Source of the DNA: Janthinobacterium sp. Marseille
Lineage (GTDB): Bacteria; Pseudomonadota; Gammaproteobacteria; Burkholderiales; Burkholderiaceae_D
Length of the DNA stretch: 64,000 nucleotides
Assembly (NCBI RefSeq): GCF_000013625.1
Contig: NC_009659.1
Location: 2,542,001-2,606,000, forward strand
Direction: 5' to 3'
Position numbers and translations under genes: made by a program. Positions 1 through 9,516 of the stretch are shown in pieces. The notes beneath the pieces were generated by a model. It was not told where the DNA came from. It did no database searches and worked only from the letters and a program-made list of their open reading frames with translations. Position 1 is the stretch's first letter. Each line of letters starts with the position of its first letter.

Positions 1-91
1 TCACACTGTTATACCCGGCGCGACGCAAGCCATCTGCGACCCTATAAGGCCAACCTGCGAGGCTACCGTATTGCAAAATATACTTTTTCAT
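1..91 (-). CDS. 5' end of a further polysaccharide-cluster gene, cut by the window edge
   Basis: An ATG at 89-91 opens a frame that stays open to the window edge, about 30 codons, beginning MKKYILQYGSLAGWPYRVAD. It starts immediately after the stop of the amidotransferase gene (93-95), as the other genes of this locus do. The short hydrophobic beta-strand followed by a glycine-rich turn resembles the start of a GT-B glycosyltransferase, which is a common neighbour of wbpG. That is inference from 30 residues only. Confidence 0.55.
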   Translation of the reverse strand, partial: MKKYILQYGSLAGWPYRVADGLRRAGYNSV

Positions 92-92
92 T

Positions 93-1241
93 CTATTTTT
101 GCTTAACAGTAAATTTCATATAAAAACTCTTTGGAACCAATTCAAGCTTATACATGAGCCAGAAAAAGGGGCGCAATCTTTCGAAAGTGCGTTTATATGT
201 TTTATAGTCCTGGTAGCTTTTCTTCGGCAAATTCATCACCGCATCAAACTCAGCATCTGAATAACCCAAACGTTTTTTTACAAAATCGACCAAATCCGGT
301 TCTATGTGAGGAGCTTCCTGCATGAGCTGCAAAGCCTCTTCCCTCGTCATCCAACCATTTCGGCAGTAGGCGGAATAGCCTGCGATGCGGAAATCCATTT
401 TCCATCTGGTCGGGAAAAAGTAGCTGTGAACAAAAGCAGTAAAACGATTTTCCAAATGATGGCCGCCATACCATTGCCAGCCATATTCTTCAGCAAGAAG
501 CTTCTTTGCCGCTTCTTTGTCGTAATCCATGTAATACAGTGGCCGTACCTTCTTGATCTGGCCGAATATCATCCAGCGCAAGAAATCCTTTAGCCATAAA
601 TTAGGGAAGGTTTTAATCTTGTAGGTACCGAATTTTTTCTGAACAGATTCAATATACTTCCCGTCCATATAAACCCAACCAAGAGGCGCAACGCCTTCGG
701 TCCGAAACGAATGCCCCTCAATCATGTACTTAACGCCGAATTTTTCGGCAGCACGATAGAGTGTGGTCGCCAAACCGATATCGGTTGGACTGTCAATATC
801 ACGCACACCGGCTTTTAAGAATGAGCGATAGATATCGTCATATTCTTTGTTGTTCACAACAATCGTAAAAAGATCTATCCCCAACTTCTCAAGAAGATTA
901 TGAATATTCTCGGTTGCGACTTTTGAGTTCCAAGTATTGTCAAAGTGCACCGCCAATAGTCTTAAACCCGCTGCGTGCATGGTGTGAACCAAGTAAGAGG
1001 AATCACATCCACCGCTGACACCGATGATCGCATCATACTTTTTGCCGACACCGGCCTTTTTCATGTCATCGATCATTTGCGCAAGACGACTTTGCCCCTC
1101 GGCTCCCGTAGGGTATTCCTGATTAAGTCCCTCGATCTGATGACAGTAGTTACAAACACCTTCTTCATCAAAAGAGATGTTAGGCACGGTGCTGTCATAA
1201 ATGCAGCGGGTACAAATTGTTGTGTCGGTAGAGGTACTCAT
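93..1241 (-). CDS. wbpG: N-acetyl sugar amidotransferase (WbpG/WbuX family)
   Basis: This 382-residue protein carries an N-terminal Cys pair set (Cys10, Cys13, Cys30, Cys33) that looks like a zinc site. A PP-loop ATP-pyrophosphatase motif SGGCDSS follows at about 76-82. This is the layout of the N-acetyl sugar amidotransferases of O-antigen loci. In Pseudomonas aeruginosa, WbpG works with HisH2 and HisF2 to turn an acetamido group of a diamino uronic acid sugar into an acetamidino group; ammonia comes from the HisH-like glutaminase. Here hisF and hisH lie directly upstream, and the start codon overlaps the hisF stop by four bases, which fits one complex made from one message. The exact nucleotide sugar cannot be read from sequence. 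Confidence 0.92.
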   Translation of the reverse strand: MSTSTDTTICTRCIYDSTVPNISFDEEGVCNYCHQIEGLNQEYPTGAEGQSRLAQMIDDMKKAGVGKKYDAIIGVSGGCDSSYLVHTMHAAGLRLLAVHFDNTWNSKVATENIHNLLEKLGIDLFTIVVNNKEYDDIYRSFLKAGVRDIDSPTDIGLATTLYRAAEKFGVKYMIEGHSFRTEGVAPLGWVYMDGKYIESVQKKFGTYKIKTFPNLWLKDFLRWMIFGQIKKVRPLYYMDYDKEAAKKLLAEEYGWQWYGGHHLENRFTAFVHSYFFPTRWKMDFRIAGYSAYCRNGWMTREEALQLMQEAPHIEPDLVDFVKKRLGYSDAEFDAVMNLPKKSYQDYKTYKRTFERLRPFFWLMYKLELVPKSFYMKFTVKQK

Positions 1242-1999
1242 TCGAATGTCTTTTCCTGCTGTTCTCTGGTAGGGAATTTTATTAATACACCAAGGTCTTT
1301 TGCCTGGAATACCGCCATACTGCCAATTGCCACAGCTGATGCACCAGCTTCATTAACTGCTGAACGCAAATGCGCTAGCTCTCCTGCGCCGCCGCATGCA
1401 ATCACTGGAATACCGACCGCACGTGTCACGTTCTGAATGAGATCCAAATCAAATCCCGACCACGTGCCGTCTTTATCAATAGAATAAAGCAATATCTCAC
1501 CGGCTCCAGCCTGTTCCATTTCTCGCGCCACTTCTACTGGTGAACGTTTGGTATCAGTTTTTCCCTGATGAGTACGGACCGTATGTTTACCGAAGAGATT
1601 CTTTTTAACGTCTAAGGTGACAACAATTGCTTGATTCCCAAACTCAGCAGCCGCTTCGCGAACGAGTTCAGGATTAGTAATTGCTGCAGCACTAAGCGAA
1701 ATTTTCTCAATGCCCAAATGATACAAACGACGCATATCGACTAAATTATCGACGCCACCGCCGTAACAGATCGGCATAAAGCATTCAGTTACCAATTTTT
1801 CCAAGGTCTCAAAATCAATGCCACGCTTCTCAGTCGTAGCGGTGATATCAATCAGCAGCAACTCGTCTACTTCTTTTTGGTTAAATATCCGGACCGCATT
1901 GACGGGGTCACCGATATAGGTCGGCTTCTTAAACTGTACGGTTTTAACCAAAGCACCTTGATCCATCAACAAACAAGGCATCACGCGAATAGCCAGCAT
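1238..1999 (-). CDS. hisF2: HisF-like cyclase subunit dedicated to sugar amidination
   Basis: A 253-residue beta/alpha-barrel protein of the HisF family. The first strand reads VMPCLLMDQG, with the catalytic-type Asp13, and the second conserved aspartate is in the VTLDV strand near residue 129. In histidine biosynthesis HisF makes imidazole glycerol phosphate, but histidine genes are absent here. It sits between hisH and wbpG inside a surface sugar operon, as in the P. aeruginosa wbp cluster, so it more likely channels ammonia from HisH to WbpG. It is two bases downstream of hisH and overlaps wbpG by four bases. Confidence 0.92.
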   Translation of the reverse strand: MLAIRVMPCLLMDQGALVKTVQFKKPTYIGDPVNAVRIFNQKEVDELLLIDITATTEKRGIDFETLEKLVTECFMPICYGGGVDNLVDMRRLYHLGIEKISLSAAAITNPELVREAAAEFGNQAIVVTLDVKKNLFGKHTVRTHQGKTDTKRSPVEVAREMEQAGAGEILLYSIDKDGTWSGFDLDLIQNVTRAVGIPVIACGGAGELAHLRSAVNEAGASAVAIGSMAVFQAKDLGVLIKFPTREQQEKTFE

Positions 2000-2001
2000 A
2001 T

Positions 2002-2619
2002 TCAGATTTCCACGAAATTCTTGATTAATTGCATACCGTATCGGTGGCTTTTTTCCGGATGGAACTGCACTCCCATCACATTATTTCGCTGAACGCCGGA
2101 AGAAAATTCATATCCATACTGCGTGCGGAGCAACTCATCATTTTTGTCCAGGCAAGAAAAATGATAAGAATGGACAAAATAAAAGCGAGATAACTGATCC
2201 AGTTCTGATACCAGGGGATGTGCTTTAGCGCACTCGATTTGATTCCAGCCCATATGAGGAATTTTGAGATTGCTGCCAGCATCAAACGAAAAGCGTTTAA
2301 CAATACCCGGGATAAATCCAAGTCCAGGCTTTACACCTTCTTCACTGCTGTCCGCTAACAACTGCATACCCAGACAAATACCAAGTAAGTATCCGCCGCC
2401 GTCCACGTACTGACGCAAGGCATCTCTGAATCCCGCATTGTCCAGTTTGGTGACAGCCGTATCAAAACTGCCGACTCCAGGCAACATGACCTTAGAGTAT
2501 TGCTGAAGCTCGGCTGGATTTGAGGTCAGGCATGGAACGCCTCCTGCCCTCAATAGCATATTGGCTACTGCGCCAATATTTCCTAGTCCGAGATCAACTA
2601 TTGCTACGCGTTTATCCAT
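2002..2619 (-). CDS. hisH2: HisH-like class I glutamine amidotransferase
   Basis: This 205-residue glutaminase has the nucleophile motif GICLGMQLL (Cys82) and the His/Glu pair in the C-terminal VQFHPEKS segment, completing a Cys-His-Glu triad. It would hydrolyse glutamine and pass ammonia to its HisF partner. I place the start at the ATG at 2619 rather than the TTG at 2634: it gives the expected N-terminus MDKRVAIVDLG and an eight-base overlap with the upstream ATP-grasp gene. Its place beside hisF and wbpG argues for a role in surface-sugar amidation, not histidine synthesis. Confidence 0.92.
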   Translation of the reverse strand: MDKRVAIVDLGLGNIGAVANMLLRAGGVPCLTSNPAELQQYSKVMLPGVGSFDTAVTKLDNAGFRDALRQYVDGGGYLLGICLGMQLLADSSEEGVKPGLGFIPGIVKRFSFDAGSNLKIPHMGWNQIECAKAHPLVSELDQLSRFYFVHSYHFSCLDKNDELLRTQYGYEFSSGVQRNNVMGVQFHPEKSHRYGMQLIKNFVEI

Positions 2620-3664
2620 GACAATCTTCAGCAATCACTTCGCGCAGGCCACGCAATACAGTCGCATAGCGATATTCAAAACCTGCTTGTACTTCTTGTT
2701 GCAACAAATGTTTGCGAATCAGAATGTCTGGTTCATTAAATCCCAGCATCGCACGTATTGAAGAGGTGCCGGAAAATCTTGGATTTATTTCAAATACATA
2801 AGGCTGCCCATCCACCACACGACATTGCACATTAATGGCAAATCGTGCGCCCAAAGCCAGCGCCACTTTTTCACAGAACCCGGTAACCTCAGGAAAATGC
2901 CCTACCCGCCCTTGCGATACACCACTACTAACAGCAAGCACTTCACCTAAATCCGCTCTGCCAGTCAAATTAGGCACACGAATTCGGTTGCTTAAGCTCG
3001 ATAGAATGAAGCGATTCAACGCGATGGAATGTATTAATTCGCCATTAGCATCCAGCAAAACACCTACTGTGTATTCCTGATCAGCTCTGCCGACATACTC
3101 CTGGATGAGCAAGTCGGAGAAGTAGCGTAACAAGTAGCTACACAACATACGCAACTCGTCACGATCCTGCACCACATAAACGTGTTGCGATCCGCCGCCG
3201 GTAACCGGCTTCACGATGATGGGAAACACATCTACTTCATCGACCATCTCCGTGCTGCGCACGATCCACGATTTGGGACAAGGAAAATTATGTTCCTTAA
3301 AAAATTCGATGGTTTTAAATTTGTTGGAACAAATATCAATCACACCCGGTTCATTGACCGCCAACAATTTCACGTGCTTGCGAATCTCAACTTGATTGTC
3401 TGCAATTTTTCTTAACTCTGGTTCCGAGCCCGGCAAAACCACGTCTACAGACAAACGATTGCATAGGTCTATCAATGCTTCCAGATAATGTGGATCGCTG
3501 GCTTTAGGCAAAACGACACATCGGTCAGCACCACTTTGACGTGCGACGGCTTCTGAAGTATCTGCACCTATGATGTGATATTTTTCTTGTGACATCCGGA
3601 GGCACTTAACCAATTGCTCTCCGTTACCACCACCACCTACAGCTGTTACCAATACGACGGGCAT
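2612..3664 (-). CDS. ATP-grasp ligase, carbamoyl-phosphate synthase-like
   Basis: A 350-residue protein with a Rossmann-like pre-ATP-grasp domain (glycine-rich start TAVGGGGNGEQ, then an acidic strand end in IIGADTS). A central ATP-grasp fold shows the lysine-containing strand PIIVKPVTGGGSQ, and the magnesium-binding motif EINPRFSG lies near 290. Such enzymes join a carboxylate to an amine or thiol through an acyl phosphate. In a sugar cluster it might attach an amino acid to an amino sugar, or make an intermediate for the adjacent amidotransferase; neither can be decided here. It overlaps hisH by eight bases and follows the methyltransferase by 21 bases. Confidence 0.85.
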   Translation of the reverse strand: MPVVLVTAVGGGGNGEQLVKCLRMSQEKYHIIGADTSEAVARQSGADRCVVLPKASDPHYLEALIDLCNRLSVDVVLPGSEPELRKIADNQVEIRKHVKLLAVNEPGVIDICSNKFKTIEFFKEHNFPCPKSWIVRSTEMVDEVDVFPIIVKPVTGGGSQHVYVVQDRDELRMLCSYLLRYFSDLLIQEYVGRADQEYTVGVLLDANGELIHSIALNRFILSSLSNRIRVPNLTGRADLGEVLAVSSGVSQGRVGHFPEVTGFCEKVALALGARFAINVQCRVVDGQPYVFEINPRFSGTSSIRAMLGFNEPDILIRKHLLQQEVQAGFEYRYATVLRGLREVIAEDCHG

Positions 3665-3685
3665 AAATACTCCAAATATTCTCGG

Positions 3686-4855
3686 TTATCGATCCAAAAC
3701 ATCCGCGATTGTCATCACAGAACTAGCACCCAATTGCGTTCTCAAGCGCTCCGCAAGCTTAGGGCCGAAGGTGCGCGACATGATCAGCACAGAATCGGTG
3801 GGATTTTCAATCAAAGTAGTTCCAGACTCAACCACAATTGGAATGCTTGGGTAAAAGGTCCCAATCAATGCCGGATCATCATCAAAGAAACGAATTCCCA
3901 CATCTGGAATGCCCGCGATAGCCATGGCATTAATAAACCGGGCCGGCACATACACGCCCAAGGTTTTGCCGTCGGCGGTCATCTTCTGACATGCCTCCCG
4001 CAGCACATCACAATTCTTGCTTGCATCTTTCATGTAACGGCATGCCAACTCAATCGCCTCGTCCACGCCTGCTGGCGCGACGACACTCTTGCCATCAGCC
4101 ATCGCAATCGATGCATACAGCGAAGCACCAAACCCTGACGGCTCACATCGCAGCACGTGCATTTGCGCAGTAGCAATGGTATTTTTTAACGTGGTTTGGT
4201 CGAAAAAACTCCAATGCTCATGGAACAATGTCGAGACATCGTCGTTGAGTATATAAGCACTCTCATCAGGGACTGAGATCAAAATCAAGCCATTAGGCTC
4301 CAGATATTGAGAGATGAGACGAATCATGCTTACCGGATCTTGAATATGCTCAAGCACCGAATTCAGAATAATGGCCGAGAATTTCTGATCCGCAATCCCC
4401 TCAGGGAAGAAGCCACGAATAATATTCACTCCGAACTTCTCAGCACCGTGTTGTCCCTGCGGTCCTGGCTCAATCCCCAGCACAGATCCTACTTTGCCGA
4501 CTAAGCGGCTCATCAGGTAACCGTTGCCACAACCAATTTCCAACACGGCACCTTGCTCTAAGCCAGCACTATCCAGCTCTTGCTCAATGAAAGCTAAGAA
4601 ATCATCCGCATAATGTCGCCCCTGTCCATGCTCATCGACATTGCTGCCAAGAACCGAACCCAGCTCATAGGCGACCGACAGGGCCTGCTCGACCTCTGCA
4701 TCCGGCTTCTGAATTAGCAGCCCGGTTTGCTCATCGACCAAAAGTTTAAACGGCAATAAATCAGGTAAACCGTGCCCGTTATGTTGTTGGTCTAACGCTC
4801 CCCATACGAATGGCAATGACTGAATTTCCCAGCTAGTCTGTCTCTTATTTTGCAT
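3686..4855 (-). CDS. Class I SAM-dependent methyltransferase with C-terminal Methyltransf_14-like domain
   Basis: A 389-residue protein. Motif I of class I methyltransferases is seen as VLEIGCGNGYL at 104-114, with an acidic strand end in VLGIEPG and a later NSVLEHIQDP helix typical of the Methyltransf_11/23 group. From about residue 290 a separate domain begins (GKTLGVYVPARF, then IRFFDDDPALIG), which resembles the C-terminal domain of sugar C-methyltransferases. The likely substrate is a nucleotide-linked keto or amino sugar, or an N-acyl group on one. It lies between a metallophosphoesterase and an ATP-grasp gene in the polysaccharide operon. Confidence 0.85.
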   Translation of the reverse strand: MQNKRQTSWEIQSLPFVWGALDQQHNGHGLPDLLPFKLLVDEQTGLLIQKPDAEVEQALSVAYELGSVLGSNVDEHGQGRHYADDFLAFIEQELDSAGLEQGAVLEIGCGNGYLMSRLVGKVGSVLGIEPGPQGQHGAEKFGVNIIRGFFPEGIADQKFSAIILNSVLEHIQDPVSMIRLISQYLEPNGLILISVPDESAYILNDDVSTLFHEHWSFFDQTTLKNTIATAQMHVLRCEPSGFGASLYASIAMADGKSVVAPAGVDEAIELACRYMKDASKNCDVLREACQKMTADGKTLGVYVPARFINAMAIAGIPDVGIRFFDDDPALIGTFYPSIPIVVESGTTLIENPTDSVLIMSRTFGPKLAERLRTQLGASSVMTIADVLDR

Positions 4856-4883
4856 ATATATTTTGTATTCGAATGTTAATTCT

Positions 4884-5585
4884 TTAAGCCTGAATCACTA
4901 CTTTCCCGTAAAAATCTTCTGCTGTTCTATGCAGGCAATCCTCGACACTAGGATGAATATCAGGCGACTGCGCAATCACATCATCAATGTCAAAAGGTAT
5001 ACGGAATACATCGCAAGTCATGCTTGCACTATCGTATATTGCACAAGAACTTAAACCGCCATGATCTCTGGGCAAACCGCAAGACCCGACGTTAATCAGC
5101 AATTTTTCGCCGATATGCTCGACGAAAGGCCGATGTGTATTCCCCATAAAAAAGACGTCGGCATTGACGGTAGCGAATTCACTTTTATCGCTCCATGGAT
5201 AAACGTAACCACCAGTCAAATTCATCGGACTGCCGTGAACAAACATCAACTTTTTACCATCAACAGTTTCGGTATAACTGCTGGGCCAGCTACTAATCCA
5301 ATCTACGTAGGAAGCAATAGATTTAATATATTCTGGAAATATTTGATAGGCAGCTGACAAATTGGGCAATGCCTTTTCATCAAACAAGCAAGCATCATGA
5401 TTTCCGAGAAGACAAAATATATTTTTCCTTTTCAGTATCTCCAAGACCTCAGCCCATCTGGGCAGATATCCGATTGCATCACCGAGAAAAAATATCTTCT
5501 CCACGCCTTGCTGCTCAAGATAGGAAATGCAATTGGCCAATCCCTCAGGATTACCGTGCGCGTCCGACAATAAACCAATCTTCAT
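4884..5585 (-). CDS. Calcineurin-like metallophosphoesterase
   Basis: A protein of about 233 residues with the full set of two-metal phosphoesterase motifs in order: LSDAHGN, FLGDAIGY, LLGNHDACL, FVHGSPMN and MGNTHRPF. The ATG at 5585 is preferred over the TTG at 5597 because it has a GAGGG ribosome site in front of it. It overlaps the upstream epimerase gene by 35 bases. Phosphoesterases of this YfcE/Ap4A-hydrolase-like group act on small phosphate esters. In this operon it may dephosphorylate a sugar phosphate intermediate, which is inference from context. Confidence 0.88.
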   Translation of the reverse strand: MKIGLLSDAHGNPEGLANCISYLEQQGVEKIFFLGDAIGYLPRWAEVLEILKRKNIFCLLGNHDACLFDEKALPNLSAAYQIFPEYIKSIASYVDWISSWPSSYTETVDGKKLMFVHGSPMNLTGGYVYPWSDKSEFATVNADVFFMGNTHRPFVEHIGEKLLINVGSCGLPRDHGGLSSCAIYDSASMTCDVFRIPFDIDDVIAQSPDIHPSVEDCLHRTAEDFYGKVVIQA

Positions 5586-6492
5586 TTTTACCCTCAAATG
5601 ACTTCAAGAGATGTGTGACACCATCAAGCAGCGTAATCTCAGGCTTCCAATCTATTAAGTGGGCCGATTGCTCGATCGATATAGCAGATCGATAATCATC
5701 TCCGCCCTCTTCTCCCCCCACAAAATGCAAAGGACTACTACTGTTTGTTACTTTAAGTACGAGTTGAGCTAACTCGATCATCGATACCGGAGCACCAGAA
5801 GCAATATTCAACACACCTCTTTTTGCCAAACCAGTATCTTTATTCCAAAATCTAACGATTTTTAAAATCGCATTTGCAATGTCTCTCGCGTGTATAAAGT
5901 CCTGCGTCCGCAACCCTTCACCATGCAGCGTCAATGCCCGTCCGGCAACAGCCTCTCGCAAAAAATGAAACAGCACACCTTTTCGAATCGGCTCCACGAC
6001 GCCATAAGGCGAAGCGATACGAATAGATAAAGCGCCTGACTCCAATGTTGAAAAAAGCTTTTCGCTGTCCAATTTGGATCTTGCGTAAATCGAGCAAGGC
6101 GCGAGCGTCATCGACTCGCTCCACGGCCCCTGCCGGTTTTCATAAACACTGACGCTAGAACAAAAAATGACACTCGCACCTGACTCTTTTGCCAAATTGA
6201 ATATATTTGCATCAATCGACTGATTAGTCATCGCAACCTGCTCGTCTTCAAAACTAGAAGGGATCGAAGCTGCCAAGTGCACAATCACATCTGCCCGAAA
6301 ATCTCGTAGCTTGCCAACTTCTTCCGAGTCTAAAAGATCTGTATGCGCGTGCGATACTTCATTGCCAGTTGCTACCGCTACCTGCATGCGCCTCGACACC
6401 GCCAAGACTGGAAAAAAAGAGGAAAGCAAACGAACCGTATACTTTCCAATCAATCCGTCAACGCCGGTTATCAATACTCGTGGCAAACTCAT
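5551..6492 (-). CDS. NAD-dependent epimerase/dehydratase (extended SDR)
   Basis: A 313-residue extended short-chain dehydrogenase. It opens with the NAD-binding loop ITGVDGLIGKYT. The active-site YxxxK is seen in SIYARSKLDSE, preceded by a serine-rich strand FCSSVSVYE. The family converts nucleotide sugars by epimerisation, 4-keto reduction or 4,6-dehydration. Together with the aminotransferase (6495-7586) and the second epimerase (7583-8560) it probably forms a branch making an additional amino sugar. It is two bases from the upstream aminotransferase gene. Confidence 0.88.
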   Translation of the reverse strand: MSLPRVLITGVDGLIGKYTVRLLSSFFPVLAVSRRMQVAVATGNEVSHAHTDLLDSEEVGKLRDFRADVIVHLAASIPSSFEDEQVAMTNQSIDANIFNLAKESGASVIFCSSVSVYENRQGPWSESMTLAPCSIYARSKLDSEKLFSTLESGALSIRIASPYGVVEPIRKGVLFHFLREAVAGRALTLHGEGLRTQDFIHARDIANAILKIVRFWNKDTGLAKRGVLNIASGAPVSMIELAQLVLKVTNSSSPLHFVGGEEGGDDYRSAISIEQSAHLIDWKPEITLLDGVTHLLKSFEGKNEDWFIVGRAR

Positions 6493-6494
6493 AA

Positions 6495-7586
6495 TTAGGC
6501 ATCAATACTTGCGATTGCACGAGCCACTCGCGAAACGTCGACGTCCCGATAGCAAGGCAATGTTAAGGTTGATTCGAATAATTTCTTGGAATTAGCCGGA
6601 CCTTGACTGTATTTACTTTCATAATAGGTAGTTGAACCTAACGCGTAGGTTCCGATCGTGCTTTCTATTCCTACATTTTTAAGTTCACGAATTACCGAGT
6701 CACGACTAATGTCATTAGGCACGCGGAAGACAAGAGACTGAATATTGTGACGCACACCATCATTGATCTTTTGAACTGTATAACCGAGCGGCGCTAATTT
6801 CTCTACATACAATGAGCGTATTTCATTTCGCTCATCCACAATAGACTCCAACTTGGCCAACTGGCGACGCCCCATCAATGCGGCCATTTCCGGCAATCTG
6901 AAGTTGTATCCAAAATCAACGAAATCAACTCCTGGGCCTTTCATGCCACTTACGCCAGCACCCAATTTGATTTCCAACCATTGAGCCCAATCGTCACGAT
7001 CCGTCAGAATAGCTCCACCCTCACCTGTATTAATTAACTTCCGTGGATGAAAGCTGAAACAGGTAATATCTGCAATGGAACCACAACGGCGGCCGAATTC
7101 ACTGCTGCCAATCGCGCACGCTGCATCTTCTATCAATGGCACGCCATGACGCTCACAAATTTTCTTGATTTCTGAAAGTCCTGACGGATTGCCCAATGCA
7201 TCGACAAAGATCACCGCCTTGGTACGAGCATTGATTTTGCTTTCCAGATCTTCCGGCAACATATTAAAAGTCTCCAGAGACACATCTGCAAAGACCGGGC
7301 GTGCTCCCATGTCCTCAACTACGTTTGCAGTTGCCGGCCAGGAAAAGTCAGAGACAATAACTTCGTCACCCTGCTTGATATCGAGCAGTTTCATGCAAGT
7401 CCACAAAGCCGTTGTCGCTGAAGTGGCCAGAAACGCGTGCTTGGCGCCGGTATATTCCTTCAGTTCCTGCCTAAGTGCTTCTACATGCTGCCCTCGGGTG
7501 AACATCCCATTCTCAAATATCTCGCGAAACTCTGCCTCTACTTCTGCAAATTGCAAGTAAGGCTTGATAAGTCGAATGTCACTCAT
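6495..7586 (-). CDS. DegT/DnrJ/EryC1/StrS sugar aminotransferase
   Basis: A 363-residue PLP-dependent aminotransferase of the DegT/StrS class. The PLP-binding lysine is in FSFHPRKLINTGEGG, the usual site, and the cofactor-binding aspartate is in IEDAACAIG. These enzymes move an amino group from glutamate to a keto group on a nucleotide sugar. It is flanked by two epimerase/dehydratase genes that could supply the keto substrate. It overlaps the upstream epimerase by four bases. It is distinct from the WbpE-like aminotransferase at 10022-11143, so the locus likely makes two different amino sugars. Confidence 0.9.
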   Translation of the reverse strand: MSDIRLIKPYLQFAEVEAEFREIFENGMFTRGQHVEALRQELKEYTGAKHAFLATSATTALWTCMKLLDIKQGDEVIVSDFSWPATANVVEDMGARPVFADVSLETFNMLPEDLESKINARTKAVIFVDALGNPSGLSEIKKICERHGVPLIEDAACAIGSSEFGRRCGSIADITCFSFHPRKLINTGEGGAILTDRDDWAQWLEIKLGAGVSGMKGPGVDFVDFGYNFRLPEMAALMGRRQLAKLESIVDERNEIRSLYVEKLAPLGYTVQKINDGVRHNIQSLVFRVPNDISRDSVIRELKNVGIESTIGTYALGSTTYYESKYSQGPANSKKLFESTLTLPCYRDVDVSRVARAIASIDA

Positions 7587-8560
7587 TGCTTCACCTCGAT
7601 ATTAGCCTTGTACCAAGCAAGCGTATCCCGCAATCCTTGATCAAACGGTGTCAATTTATAGTCAATCATTCCATGTACTTTTTCATTACTCGCCAAGTGA
7701 CAAAGGACGTCTGATTTGCGACCAGGTTTCTTGACAATCTCGCCGGCGTAACCCATGCCGGAACAAATACGTGGCAATAATTCCGAAATACTTATTTGAT
7801 TGTCGGTAGAAATATTTACGGACTCACCCGCAGGCATTTTGTCGTAAAGTTTAACGACAGCGTCAACGGTATCGTGAACATAAATAAAATCCCGGCTTTG
7901 CAAGCCGTCACCGTGCAATTCTGGCGCAATACCATTGAGAATACGCCACGCCGTAATCGGAATAATTCCCGCAAGCATGCCTTTATAATTTTGCCGCGGA
8001 CCGTAATTATTGAAAGGGCGCACAATGAATGCATCAAGATCGAACATCCTGACGTAACTTTCTACTGCGTGATCTGCCGCTGCTTTCCCGGCAGCATAAG
8101 TCGTCGTTGGATTCTTTGGATGTGCCTCATCCATTGGTTCATAAACGGCACTGCCATAAACCTCAGATGTAGAAAAATGGCATAAGGTTTTAAAACCTCC
8201 CCGACGCTGAATTTCCAGCAGGTTCAACACGACTGTAACATTGGTCGAAAAAGCATTTGCCGGATTCAGGAATGAATAGTTCAACGCCTTTGTCGCGCAA
8301 TTAAATACGACATCAATCTGGTGATTCTTGAATATGTAATCAAGGCTCGTCGAAAGCTCTGCATCATCTCGGTAAAACACCACTTTTCCGGTAGCCAATG
8401 CACTATTCAAGTTATCTTCGGAACCGACAAACAAGTTATCGATTACCACTACTTCACGCGCACCTTCTTTCAACAAACCATCTACCAGATGACTACCGAT
8501 AAAACCGGCGCCACCCGTCACAAGAATGCTTTGTCCGGTAATTGAAGGACGAGTACTCAT
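7583..8560 (-). CDS. NAD-dependent epimerase/dehydratase, dTDP/GDP-sugar dehydratase-like
   Basis: A 325-residue extended SDR with the glycine loop VTGGAGFIGSHLVD near residue 13, the strand STSEVYG, and the catalytic YxxxK in TTYAAGKAAADH. The RPFNNYGPRQ motif after it is typical of nucleotide-sugar 4,6-dehydratases and 4-epimerases. It likely makes the keto sugar used by the following aminotransferase. Start and stop overlap the neighbours by four bases on both sides. Confidence 0.9.
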   Translation of the reverse strand: MSTRPSITGQSILVTGGAGFIGSHLVDGLLKEGAREVVVIDNLFVGSEDNLNSALATGKVVFYRDDAELSTSLDYIFKNHQIDVVFNCATKALNYSFLNPANAFSTNVTVVLNLLEIQRRGGFKTLCHFSTSEVYGSAVYEPMDEAHPKNPTTTYAAGKAAADHAVESYVRMFDLDAFIVRPFNNYGPRQNYKGMLAGIIPITAWRILNGIAPELHGDGLQSRDFIYVHDTVDAVVKLYDKMPAGESVNISTDNQISISELLPRICSGMGYAGEIVKKPGRKSDVLCHLASNEKVHGMIDYKLTPFDQGLRDTLAWYKANIEVKQ

Positions 8561-9516
8561 TGCCGTACCGCCTTTTGAATTTGGTCACAAATATCAGCGG
8601 CCTGCAGACCAGCTGATGCAGTTGGCACCTCAACATTATCGCCATTGCAAAGAGCAATGAAGCCCTGCAACTCGGTCAGCAATGCTTCCTGCTGGCGCAC
8701 TTCAATTGTTTGCTCAATTGCACTGATGGTGTACGGTCCGCCGTTTTCCTGCTGAATTTCCGACTGGCGATTAATCAACAGCTCTTTACGAACCAGTTCG
8801 CAATCGACATACATGTCTACGCAGGTGGCCTGAATAGTGCGAATTTTTTTCTCGGTAATTCGACTAGCCTGGATACGGGAAAATCTCCCGTTCTTATGCG
8901 TCAGCAAGGCCGACGCAAAATCAATCATTTGCCCTTGCGCCACACCATGAGCGGAAACGGAACTGACTGGCCCATTTAGATACAGCGCAAGGTCTATATC
9001 ATGGATCATGAGGTCTGTCACAACATCCACATCGGTAATACGCGCGCTGAGCTTGTTTGTTCGCGTGAAATCAATGCTTATAACTTGCGCAGATTTATCA
9101 AGAACTGTCTTCAGTTGCTGAACTGCCGGATTGAACCGTTCAATAAAACCTACCTGGATACGGAGGCCTTGTTCGGTAGCGAATTTGGACAGGGCTTGCG
9201 CTTCTTCTATCGTGTCAGCCATCGGCTTCTCGACGAAGATATTCTTTACGTAAGGAGCAACTTTACGAATATATTCGCCGTGTGTAACGGTCGGCGTGCA
9301 AATTACAACGGCATCCACCTGTGGCAACAAATCTTCAAGTTTTTCACTGGTTTTGACCGCGTACGTATCCGCCAAACGCTTGGCCGCACCGGGATCAAGA
9401 TCGTAAACAAAAACCAATTCAACGCTTTTCAACAGGGAAAGAACGCGTAAATGATTCTGTCCCATCTTGCCAAGGCCCACCAGGCCAATTTTGACTGCTT
9501 TATGCTGCGCCATCAT
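8557..9516 (-). CDS. Gfo/Idh/MocA-family sugar dehydrogenase (WbpB/WlbA-like)
   Basis: A 319-residue oxidoreductase. The NAD-binding motif [12 protein letters not shown] is at the N-terminus, and the family hallmark EKP motif is in [10 protein letters not shown] at about residue 96. WbpB/WlbA enzymes oxidise C3 of a UDP-N-acetyl hexosaminuronic acid to the 3-keto sugar. The two genes on its upstream side encode the matching aminotransferase and N-acetyltransferase, so the three form the WbpB-WbpE-WbpD route to a 2,3-diacetamido sugar. A second in-frame ATG lies one codon downstream of the chosen start. Confidence 0.88.
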   Translation of the reverse strand: MMAQHKAVKIGLVGLGKMGQNHLRVLSLLKSVELVFVYDLDPGAAKRLADTYAVKTSEKLEDLLPQVDAVVICTPTVTHGEYIRKVAPYVKNIFVEKPMADTIEEAQALSKFATEQGLRIQVGFIERFNPAVQQLKTVLDKSAQVISIDFTRTNKLSARITDVDVVTDLMIHDIDLALYLNGPVSSVSAHGVAQGQMIDFASALLTHKNGRFSRIQASRITEKKIRTIQATCVDMYVDCELVRKELLINRQSEIQQENGGPYTISAIEQTIEVRQQEALLTELQGFIALCNGDNVEVPTASAGLQAADICDQIQKAVRQ

